Below, one piece after another: positions 10,242-22,200 of a stretch of 64,000 nt of DNA (its first letter is position 1; each line of letters opens with the position of its first letter). The position numbers were made by a program, and so were the translations under genes. The notes below the pieces were generated by a model. It was not told the origin of the DNA and searched no databases. It saw nothing but the letters and a program-made list of their open reading frames with translations. This DNA is from Mesostigma viride (taxonomy: Eukaryota; Streptophyta; Mesostigmatophyceae; Mesostigmatales; Mesostigmataceae). The stretch covers positions 1,397,107 through 1,461,106 of the forward strand of contig RPFO01000078.1 in NCBI GenBank assembly GCA_009746045.1, read 5' to 3'.

Positions 10242-13200
10242 CAGCAGGAGTCAAGCTGGTGACCGGAGAGAAGAGGAAGTAGGTGCGGCGGAGGCCCAGG
10301 TCGATGCCAGGGAAAACCCCGCTACCCCGTAGCCCAGCCACATCATCCGAAAATGCCCTATCCGGTGTGCCTGCTGAGGTGTCCCAGGGAGGGCTGATCC
10401 TGGCCAGCCAGCCGGCCGCCCGGGTCACTGCCCGGCCATTCCTGCCACTACTGCTACCGTCACCCCCACTGCCACTGCTTTTGCCGCTGGCGCTGGTATT
10501 AATTTTACTGATGCTGCTGTCGGTGCTGGTGCTGCTCGCGAGGGTCATGATTGGCACGCCTGCAGCATACGCCCTCACGAGGCACTGCGTGACCAGATCA
10601 TTCCACTCCTCCCGTGAATAGGCCCCCCGGTCGCTCTTGGGCCCCACGCCATGCTTCCCCCCCGTGGCCCTTGTGCTGGTGGACGCGTGCGCCGGGAAGG
10701 GGGGGCACAGGAAGACCACCTCCCCGTCCCGCAGCAGAGTGGCGCAGTTGGCGGGTGTCAGGGGCAGCCCTCCCATCCCGTGGAAAAAGCGCGCCTGGTC
10801 CCACGCGCTCTCCTCAGGGGACGTCGGCAGCAGCGCTAGGGGATCCGGCAAGGAGAGGCCTGCGGCGGTACGGCGTAAGGCGGAGCGCGCGCCGCCGAAG
10901 AGGACCGATCGGAATCGAAGGGGGCTGTTGTCCGGCACGGGGGCGGCCGCCGAGGAGGAGGAGAGGAGGGACGGATGCAAGAGGCAGCGGGGCAGCAGGC
11001 CGCGCTCTTGGAAGAGGCGTTTCACGACCAGCGCGATGTCTTGAGGGGGCATGGATGCATCGGGCAGGACAAGGAGGGGGCCCCAACGGGGAACCCCGGC
11101 AAGGCCTTGGATGACCCGCGGGCGACGTCGCTTGCTGCTGCTGCTGCTGCTGCTGGTAGTGGTGGCGGTGGTGGTAGTGGTGATGGTGGTGGTGGTGGTG
11201 GTGGTGGCGGTGGCGGTGTTTGTACTTGTGTTTGTGGTCGTGCTGGTACTCTTGGAGTCGGCATAGCCAGCAGAGCTTGTCAGCGTATCGACGTGGCCGC
11301 CTGCGACACCCCTTGATCCGACAACGCCAGATGCAATGCTGGCCACGCCACCATTACTGCCGTTGCCAGCACTTAACCCGTCAGTGCTCTTGGCACCGCT
11401 GGGTTTGCCTAGGCTTGCTCGGTCGCTGTCGATGCCAGTACTGCTATTACTGCTCCTACTGGATCCTGTCACCCCCTTCACCTTCATGGACAGGAACACA
11501 GGGCTGGTGGCCCACTCCTGCCACCGCAAGAACCCGCTGAGCTCCGCCACCTTCTTGGCCGAGGGGCGGGGGAATGCTGATGGTATGGGCGCGACGCCCG
11601 CCCACTTGAGCCGTTCGGGGACGACGTCAGTGGTCCTGGCGCTGCGGGCTCTGCCAGAATTCGCAGCGGTGCCGCTCGGTGGGCCTTGTTTCGCGCCGCT
11701 GGCGCCTGGTGACTTGTGATGGCCATCGCTACCCCCGTGGTCGGGGGCATGTGTGGTGGCTGAGTGACTGGTGCTAGTTTGCGCGGTATTGGTAGCGCTA
11801 ACGGGGGTATTGCTGCTTGCATTGGCACCGTGGCTGCTGGTGGGTAGCCCAGATCCTCCCGGGGGGGTCCGCGCCAGCGTCTCTTCCAATTTCTTCCACG
11901 TCGGCACACCGGCCTCTTGCTGTGTCCCGTTGAGGCTGCCCTCACCGACGTGGGCTGTGGGCCTGGGTTGGTTGGCCCTGGTCGCTGCCATGGGGGCGGC
12001 ATGGGTGGTCAGTGTGGCCTCCAGGAACCCGCTCTGCTCCATGATGCGCAGCACGTCCACGCCGTCCTCCTGGGATGCGCCCAGGCGACAGGAACGGGAG
12101 AAGAGAAACAACAAAGGAGCGATGACAGGGTCGCGATGAGAGGGGGGCGATGGGAGGGGGGCGATGAGAGGGGGGCGATGAGAGGGGGGCGATGAGAGGG
12201 GGTCGATGAGAGGGGGTCGATGAGAGGGGGTCGATGAGAGGGGGGCGATGCGAGGGGAGAGAGGGATGGCAAGGGGTGAGAGGCGGGGGAGAAATACTAG
12301 AAGCGATGAGGAGGAGAGACAAGTGACAAAGATGACGAGAGGAAGAGGACGGAGAAGTGGGGGTGAGGAAAGGAGCAAGCGAGAAGCGTGTTGACAAAAG
12401 GGTAACGTCAAACGTGCACACCCCGTGACCAACGAAGGAAAGCATGCAGGCGTTCCAGTGTCCAGTACGTCGCTAACAAACCTGACTATATTCACTATGT
12501 TTGGTTCGTTCGATGGTTTGGGTGGCTGAGATGCTGCAGGATGGGGTTGCTAATCGGCGTAACGAGCAGTGGCACACAGACAAGTGAAATTACAGACTAC
12601 AGACCAACGCACGGCTATCCTGCCATATTCTAGCATGGATGACCAAGGGGTTCATGTCCCTGCCAACAACTTGACAGGTGCAAGAAGAAACATGCAGCAT
12701 CTCGGTAACATATCCAGCGCATTTGGCACGGGAGACCGGCTGTCGCATGCAGAGCAAAGAGCTCCTCATACCCTGCAAGGCATTGAGGAGACATGAGGGA
12801 CGTGGCCTACTATACACCGGTCTTGCCCAGAAGAGATCCTACTGAGATCCTGTACCATGTAGGTGACTGTACCAGCCACTTTGCCTCCTCACCATGAGCG
12901 CGGCATGACCGCTGGACGGGAGCTTGACCACCTGGCAGTTGGGCATGACCTGGCGCAGGCGTTCGCCCTCCTCCACGGATGGCAGCAAGAGGTCTTGCGT
13001 GCTGTCAAAATGCAGCAGGTGGGAGCATTATGGATCGCCAGGGCAGCTAGCCCGACCCACCAGATCAACCAGAGCAACAAGTCCGGGGGTAGGGCGAGCC
13101 TGTGAAGTTCACAGGCTCGCCCTACTAGTGTGAAGACAGAGCCCGGGAGGCAGACACGGGTACTACCACAAGAAGATGTTTCGAGGGGGCAACTAACCCG

Positions 13201-16200
13201 TTTGCCCTTTTTCTGGCAACTGACCATCCATCCAGCCAAGGGGAATCAAGGGATATGTCACGGCGATTATCAAGCAGGCCTACACGGGGCGAAGTAATGG
13301 GAGGCTTTTCCTTCCTCCCCTCGTGCGGCACATATACAGTTCCGCAGTACCTACTTGCCCATCAGCATATGCGGGGTCCTGCTGTGGCCTGCCCATTGTA
13401 GTACAAGAGAAGCAAGGGCACCCTCCCTCCCTCCTCGTGTCCAGGGGCTTATTGGCACCTTTATTGGCACCCATGCGACGCAGTCACGTGCTTTTGATGA
13501 ACTTATCAGCAAAAAAAACTTATTGACTGGGGCTAGTCAATCACACGCATCTGCCTGCCACACCGCCATCACCACACACATAGCACCGACCTGGCCAGCA
13601 CCAGCGTCTTCACGCGCACGGTGGGCAGCAGCGGGTTCACTCTCCGCACCGCATCCGTCAGCAACAGCATGCGCCAGTCCCAGGTCTCGGGCGGAAGCAG
13701 GTCGGGCAGTGCCTGGAGCCGTGTGGCGTGACAGTCGCAAGTATTCAAATGGAACCGCAGGGATCCCACGCACAGGAGCACGGCGTTGCAAGTGCCCAGG
13801 ACAAGATCAGAGCAAGGCACAACAATTACGATAGGTACCTTACTAGAAACACCTGAGAGAAGCTAGTAAACATCAAAATAGTCATAACAACAAGCTTGTA
13901 GACTCTATAAGGTTAAGAAATTATAATTTTATTCTTATAGATTGTCCTGCGGGTGTTGATGTAGGTTTTGTAAACGCTGTAAAATAACAACAGGACTTGA
14001 AGAAAGAATTCACATTCACGCGCTTAAGTGGGGCTGTTTTCAGGATCCATTTGGGATAGTAAGAAGCGTCGAGATCTTATGAAGCGGAAAATAGCCCACC
14101 CAAATACCACCCAGTGACATATCAATGAGACAACCCTAATCATATGGTCACTACGCGCTCAAGCTGATGAAATGCAACCACAGATACTTGATGATAATCA
14201 AGAGGCTATGATTAGAGAGCTGGAGGGCGACAAGATGTCAGAGGCCGCTGGTGTCAAGCATGTGACAGTGTCCAGCACCGCTCCCCTCTGCCCTCTCCCC
14301 TCTCCGCTCCCCCCTCTCTCCTCTCCCCTCTCCCCTCTCCCCTCTCCCCTCTCCCCTCTCCCTCTCCCCTCTCCCCTCTCCCTCTCCCCTCTCCTCTCCC
14401 TCTCCCTCTCCCCTCTCCCCTCTCCCCTCTCCCCTCTCCCCTCTCCCCTCTCCCCTCTCCCCTCTCCCCTCTCCCCTCTCCTCTCTCCTCTCTCCCCTCT
14501 CCCCTTTCCCCTCTCTCCACTCGCCTCTCCCCTCGCATTCTGCATCCAGACAATGGCAGCCCCCCTGACCTGGACCAGGCCACCATATTCGAGCAGTTGA
14601 AGAGGGGGAAATTTAAACAACCTTCAATAGGCTAGGAGCTGGAAGGTGACCAAGATGGTCAAGGGTGACAAGCAACAGTAGACCACGGTTTCAAGCACGT
14701 GACAATGACCAGCCAATAGGCCTCCCACCGCTCACCTCTCATCCCTCACCTATGCGATGCCAGCGCCCCTCACCTGCACCAGGCCACCGAACTTAAGCAG
14801 CTCGTTGATCACCCCCGACGCAAAGTCCCGCAGCGAGTCGCGCGCGGTGTCCTCCACCTGGCCCGCCGCCACGTCGAGCGCCCGCCCTGCGGATGCAAGG
14901 TTTGTGAATAACGGATGGGCACAAGTGGGCCGCCGATGAGGAAACTTGGCATTAGGCAGCAATAAAATGAAATGATAAGGATGAGCAAGGTGATGGCTAT
15001 TCAGCGGCTGATAGAAACTTGGCATTAGGGAGCAATAAAATGAAATGATAAGGATGAGCAAGGTGATGGCTATTCAGCGGCTGCCCGGCGTGCCATTGCA
15101 TCAGCAGCTACTGAGATGGATTATATGCCAGCGCTCCGCAATGCAAGCACATTAACAACACCATCAAGCATGTACGCCTACCCAATAAGTCGATGACACA
15201 CAGATGAAATACGGTGGCCTGGCTGATCCACAGGACGCGTGTTGGACTGCTGGATAGCGAACGCAGTTTAGGTGAACACGGACCCCACACGATCCGAATG
15301 AAACAAGCCCGAACGTGCGCAAACATGCCACGCATGCATACTGGGAAGAGGCACGAACACAACCCCTACCGACATGGGGAGTAGCACCAGCTAGGTCGCC
15401 TACCAACAAAGGGCAGCCAAGATCAAACCAAACCACCTACGCACAAAGGGCAGCCAAGATCAAACCAAATCACCTACCCACAAAGGGCAGCCAAGATCAA
15501 ACCAAATCACCTACCCACAGAGGGCAGCCAAGATCAAACCAAATCACCTACCCACAAAGGGCAGCCAAGATCAAACCAAATCACCTACCCACAGAGGGCA
15601 GCCAAGACCAAACCAAATCACCTACCCACAGAGGGCAGCCAAGATCAAACCAAATCACCTACACCCAGAGGGCAGCCAAGATCAAACCAAATCACCTACA
15701 CACCAAGGGGAGCCAAGATCAAACCAAATCACCTACCCACAAAGGGCAGCCAAGATCAAACCAAATCACCTACCCACAGAGGGCAGCCAAGATCAAACCA
15801 AATCACCTACACACAGAGGGCAGCCAAGACCAAACCAAATCACCTACCCACACAGGGCAGCCAAGATCAAACCAAATCACCTACACACCAAGGGGAGCCA
15901 AGACCAAACCAAATCACCTACCCACAAAGGGCAGCCAAGATCAAACCAAATCACCTACCCACAGAGGGCAGCCAAGACCAAACCAAATCACCTACCCACA
16001 GAGGGCAGCCAAGATCAAACCAAATCACCTACACCCAGAGGGCAGCCAAGACCAAACCAAATCACCTACCCACAGAGGGCAGCCAAGATCAAACCAAATC
16101 ACCTACCCACAGAGGGCAGCCAAGATCAAACCAAATCACCTACACACCAAGGGGAGCCAAGATCAAACCAAATCACCTACCCACAGAGGGCAGCCAAGAT

Positions 16201-19200
16201 CAAACCAATTCACCTACCCACAGAGGGCAGCCAAGACCAAACCAAATCACATACCCACAGAGGGCAGCCAAGATCAAACCAAATCACCTACACACCAAGG
16301 GGAGCCAAGATCAAACCAAATCACCTACCCACAAAGGGCAGCCAAGATCAAACCAAATCACCTACCCACAGAGGGCAGCCAAGACCAAACCAAATCACCT
16401 ACCCACAGAGGGCAGCCAAGATCAAACCAAATCACCTACACCCAGAGGGCAGCCAAGACCAAACCAAATCACCTACCCACAGAGGGCAGCCAAGATCAAA
16501 CCAAATCACCTACCCACAGAGGGCAGCCAAGATCAAACCAAATCACCTACACACCAAGGGGAGCCAAGATCAAACCAAATCACCTACCCACAGAGGGCAG
16601 CCAAGATCAAACCAATTCACCTACCCACAGAGGGCAGCCAAGACCAAACCAAATCACATACCCACAGAGGGCAGCCAAGATCAAACCAAATCACCTACAC
16701 CCAGAGGGCAGCCAAGACCAAACCAAATCACCTACCCACAGAGGGCAGCCAAGATCAAACCAAATCACCTACCCACAGAGGGCAGCCAAGATCAAACCAA
16801 ATCACCTACACACCAAGGGGAGCCAAGATCAAACCAAATCACCTACCCACAGAGGGCAGCCAAGATCAAACCAATTCACCTACCCACAGAGGGCAGCCAA
16901 GACCAAACCAAATCACATACCCACAGAGGGCAGCCAAGATCAAACCAAATCACCTACACACCAAGGGGAGCCAAGATCAAACCAAACCACCTACCCACAC
17001 AGGGCAGCCAAGACCAAACCAAATCACCTACCCACAGAGGGCAGCCAAGATCAAACCAAATCACCTACACCCAGAGGGCAGCCAAGACCAAACCAAATCA
17101 CCTACCCACAGAGGGCAGCCAAGATCAAACCAAATCACCTACCCACAGAGGGCAGCCAAGATCAAACCAAATCACCTACACACCAAGGGGAGCCAAGATC
17201 AAACCAAATCACCTACCCACAGAGGGCAGCCAAGATCAAACCAATTCACCTACCCACAGAGGGCAGCCAAGACCAAACCAAATCACATACCCACAGAGGG
17301 CAGCCAAGATCAAACCAAATCACCTACACACCAAGGGGAGCCAAGATCAAACCAAATCACCTACCCACAAAGGGCAGCCAAGATCAAACCAAATCACCTA
17401 CCCACAGAGGGCAGCCAAGATCAAACCAAATCACCTACACACAGAGGGCAGCCAAGACCAAACCAAATCACCTACCCACACAGGGCAGCCAAGATCAAAC
17501 CAAATCACCTACACACCAAGGGGAGCCAAGACCAAACCAAATCACCTACCCACAAAGGGCAGCCAAGATCAAACCAAATCACCTACCCACAGAGGGCAGC
17601 CAAGATCAAACCAAATCACCTACCCACAGAGGGCAGCCAAGATCAAACCAAACCACCTACCCACAGAGGGCAGCCAAGATCAAACCAAATCACCTACCCA
17701 CAGAGGGCAGCCAAGATCAAACCAAATCACCTACCCACAGAGGGCAGCCAAGACCAAACCAAATCACCTACCCACACAGGGCAGCCAAGATCAAACCAAA
17801 CCACCTACCCACAGAGGGCAGCCAAGATCAAACCAAATCACCTACCCACAGAGGGCAGCCAAGATCAAACCAAACCACCTACCCACAAAGGGCAGCCAAG
17901 ACCAAGCCAAATCACCTACCCACAGAGGGCAGCCAAGACCAAACCAAATCACCTACCCACAAAGGGCAGCCAAGACCAAACCAAATCACCTACCCACAAA
18001 GGGCAGCCAAGACCAAACCAAATCACCTACCCACAAAGGGCAGCAGCACGGTGGGTGCGGCCGCGTACACAGGCTTGCGCACTGCGTCGTCGAGGTTCAT
18101 CAGCAGAGGGAGCACGGTGGGCAGAGGCGTGCGGTCCACCGACGTGGCTGTGGGATGGAGGGGAGGACAAGGGCAACGGGGGGCAGGTGAGGGCATTAGG
18201 GGGGAGGTGAGGGCAGTAGATGGCAGGTGAGGGCAGTAGGGGGCAGGTGAGGGCAGTAGGGGGAAGGTGAGGGCAGTAGGGGGAAGGTGAGGGCAGTACG
18301 GGGCAGGTGAGGGCAGTAGGGGGGCCAGGCAGTGGAGCCTGATAAGGGCAGTATGGGGCCGGCAGAGAGGATCAGGGGCAGGTAGGTGGGCTGTACAATG
18401 CGTGGGCACAAGTGGAGTGGCCAGGCAGCTGAGTGGCCAAGCGCTCGGGTGGTAGAATGGGTGGGCGGGCATGCTGTGGCGCAATGGTGGAATGCCGTAT
18501 AGGGTTAGGTTGCAGTGAGGGGCGTGAGAGGGGGGGAGGAGAGAGAGGGCTAATGGGCAGGGAGAGGGATTTTACAGGGTTTCGTGAGACTTCCCTGAAG
18601 CTGAAGGCTTCCTTCAAAGATTGCTGCACTTACATAGAACCTTGGACTGACACGTCTAGAAGCAGCAAAGGCAACAGGTGCAAAGACTCTCGCATGCTAC
18701 CCGGTGCGATTTGTCTCCTGCGAAACCTCCCTCCCCCAGCAGGCGTTCCCGATGTTTACTTGATCCCCTCATTCGTCACATTCCCAACATTCCCTTGCAA
18801 TCCGCTCCCAGGGCTGACGAGCCCCCGCACCACACCCACCAGGGTTGACGAGCACAAGGCCAGCCAACAGGCCCTGCACGGCGGGCTCCAGGGCTACCGC
18901 CAGAGTGAGCACGGCGCCAAAGGATTCGCAGATGATGAGGATGGGGCGTGACGGATGCCTCTCTTTCTCGCGCACCAGCTCCGACACTACCACGTCCATC
19001 AGGCCTGTGCGGATGTGGTGGCGCGAGGAGTGGGCGATAGATCAATAAAATTGGATCATATGGAGCTCCGGCACTGCCTCGGCCATCAGGATGAGGGCAT
19101 AGAGCAGGCAACATAATCCATATAAACAAATTAATCACTTTGACTTAATCAACTAACGAATCAATTAAGGGGGAGACTCCCCGTGGAGTCATCAGTTCCA

Positions 19201-22200
19201 CAGTCTCTAAAGGGGACCGGCTTCCCTAAAAAAGATTTCCGGATGATAGTGCGCCAAAATCAGGAAATTATATGTCGGAACTCGGATGGCTTTGTCCCCT
19301 GCGGTGGTACTAAGGAGCGTGTGTGCTTGACGTGCCACACACGTACTAATGGATGTAGGAAGTGGCCAAACGCAGGAGTGAAGGGCCGGCCACAGGATGT
19401 GATGCCCGGCCCCGTTCTCGTTTGACTCCCAAAACTTTTTGTCTCATATCCAACTGGCAGCATATCCACTGGCAGCATATCCAACTGGCAGCCACAGTTT
19501 CGTTTGTCAGTTGCGTGCGTGTACCAAAGCCACGAGTTTATTCGTCAGTTACGGATATGCGTGGTTCCCAAGTTGATGAGCATGCATGCATCGACTATCA
19601 CTGCCTGCCTCCGGCTCATTCCCAGTGCCTATAGGTGGGAGAAGAACGGAGACGCTTCCAAGGGAAGCTGGAGAGCCGGAGAGACTGCGTTCCTGTTGCG
19701 TCTACAGGGAAGAGAGTCAGAGCATGGGTGTGCTGCGAGAGAAGGAGAGCTGGGTGTGGCAAACAGCAAGGGCATAATAGACCACGAGAAGACTGGCTCA
19801 CCTTGGAACGTTGTTCGGTTGGCCAGCGGTACGGTGAGGGGCATAATAGACCACGCGAGGACTGGCTCACCTTGGAACGTTGTTCGGTTGGCCAGCGGTA
19901 CGGTGAGGGGCATAATAGACCACGAGAGGACTGGCTCACCTTGGAACGTTGTTCGGTTGGCCAGCGGTACGGTGAGGGGCATAATAGACCACGAGAGGAC
20001 TGGCTCACCTTGGAACGTTGTTCGGTTGGCCAGCGGTACGGTGAGGGGCATAATAGACCACGCGAGGACTGGCTCACCTTGGAACGTTGTTCGGTTGGCC
20101 AGCGGTACGGTGAGGGGCATAATAGACCACGCGAGGACTGGCTCACCTTGGAACGTTGTTCGGTTGGCCAGCGGTACGGTGAGGGGCATAATAGACCACG
20201 AGAGGACTGGCTCACCTTGGAACGTTGTTCGGTTGGCCAGCGGTACGGTGAGGGGCATAATAGACCACGCGAGGACTGGCTCACCTTGGAACGTTGTTCG
20301 GTTGGCCAGCGGTACGGTGAGGGGCATAATAGACCACGCGAGGACTGGCTCACCTTGGAACGTTGTTCGGTTGGCCAGCGGTACGGTGAGGGGCATAATA
20401 GACCACGCGAGGACTGGCTCACCTTGGAACGTTGTTCGGTTGGCCAGCGGTACGGTGAGGGGCATAATAGACCACGAGAGGACTGGCTCACCTTGGAACG
20501 TTGTTCGGTTGGCCAGCGGTACGGTGAGGGGCATAATAGACCACGCGAGGACTGGCTCACCTTGGAACGTTGTTCGGTTGGCCAGCGGTACGGTGAGGGG
20601 CATAATAGACCACGCGAGGACTGGCTCACCTTGGAACGTTGTTCGGTTGGCCAGCGGTACGGTGAGGGGCATAATAGACCACGCGAGGACTGGCTCACCT
20701 TGGAACGTTGTTCGGTTGGCCAGCGGTACGGTGAGGGGCATAATAGACCACGCGAGGACTGGCTCACCTTGGAACGTTGTTCGGTTGGCCAGCGGTACGG
20801 TGAGGGGCATAATAGACCACGAGAGGACTGGCTCACCTTGGAACGTTGTTCGGTTGGCCAGTGGTACGGTGAGGGGCATAATAGACCACGAGAGGACTGG
20901 CTCACCTTGGAACGTTGTTCGGTTGGCCAGCGGTACGGTGAGGGGCATAATAGACCACGCGAGGACTGGCTCACCTTGGAACGTTGTTCGGTTGGCCAGC
21001 GGTACGGTGAGGGGCATAATAGACCACGAGAGGACTGGCTCATCTTGGAACGTTGTTCGGTTGGCCAGCGGTACGGTGAGGGGCATAATAGACCACGAGA
21101 GGACTGGCTCACCTTGGAACGTTGTTCGGTTGGCCAGCGGTACGGTGAGGGGCATAATAGACCACGCGAGGACTGGCTCACCTTGGAACGTTGTTCGGTT
21201 GGCCAGCGGTACGGTGAGGGGCATAATAGACCACGAGAGGACTGGCTCACCTTGGAACGTTGTTCGGTTGGCCAGCGGTACGGTGAGGGGCATAATAGAC
21301 CACGCGAGGACTGGCTCACCTTGGAACGTTGTTCGGTTGGCCAGCGGTACGGTGAGGGGCATAATAGACCACGAGAGGACTGGCTCACCTTGGAACGTTG
21401 TTCGGTTGGCCAGCGGTACGGTGAGGGGCATAATAGACCACGAGAGGACTGGCTCACCTTGGAACGTTGTTCGGTTGGCCAGCGGTACGGTGAGGGGCAT
21501 AATAGACCACGCGAGGACTGGCTCACCTTGGAACGTTGTTCGGTTGGCCAGCGGTACGGTGAGGGGCATAATAGACCACGAGAGGACTGGCTCACCTTGG
21601 AACGTTGTTCGGTTGGCCAGCGGTACGGTGAGGGGCATAATAGACCACGAGAGGACTGGCTCACCTTGGAACGTTGTTCGGTTGGCCAGCGGTACGGTGA
21701 GGGGCATAATAGACCACGAGAGGACTGGCTCACCTTGGAACGTTGTTCGGTTGGCCAGCGGTACGGTGAGGGGCATAATAGACCACGAGAGGACTGGCTC
21801 ACCTTGGAACGTTGTTCGGTTGGCCAGCGGTACGGTGAGGGGCATAATAGACCACGCGAGGACTGGCTCACCTTGGAACGTTGTTCGGTTGGCCAGCGGT
21901 ACGGTGAGGGGCATAATAGACCACGCGAGGACTGGCTCACCTTGGAACGTTGTTCGGTTGGCCAGCGGTACGGTGAGGGGCATAATAGACCACGAGAGGA
22001 CTGGCTCACCTTGGAACGTTGTTCGGTTGGCCAGCGGTACGGTGAGGGGCATAATAGACCACGAGAGGACTGGCTCACCTTGGAACGTTGTTCGGTTGGC
22101 CAGCGGTACGGTGAGGGGCATAATAGACCACGAGAGGACTGGCTCACCTTGGAACGTTGTTCGGTTGGCCAGCGGTACGGTGAGGGGCATAATAGACCAC

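Noticed and set aside
9934..12495. A single 853-codon minus-strand gene
   Set aside because: The frame runs across intron 7 (a 15-bp repeat) at its start and past the 10242 donor at its end. Only 10242-12069 fits the protein family.
14198..14620. Arg/Gly/Glu-rich and Ser/Pro/Leu-rich frames on both strands
   Set aside because: They come from the CCTCTC microsatellite in intron 5.
15315..18230. A 971-codon plus-strand open frame with 37-residue repeats
   Set aside because: It only reflects three successive frames of the 37-bp minisatellite, lies antisense in intron 4 of a well-supported gene, and has no non-repetitive domain.
19100..19200. Possible LINE tail in intron 2 (GGGGAGACTCCCCGTGGAGTC with TTAA-rich flank)
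   Set aside because: The hairpin and AT-rich side resemble the other tails, but no UTR body matches and no target duplication was found.
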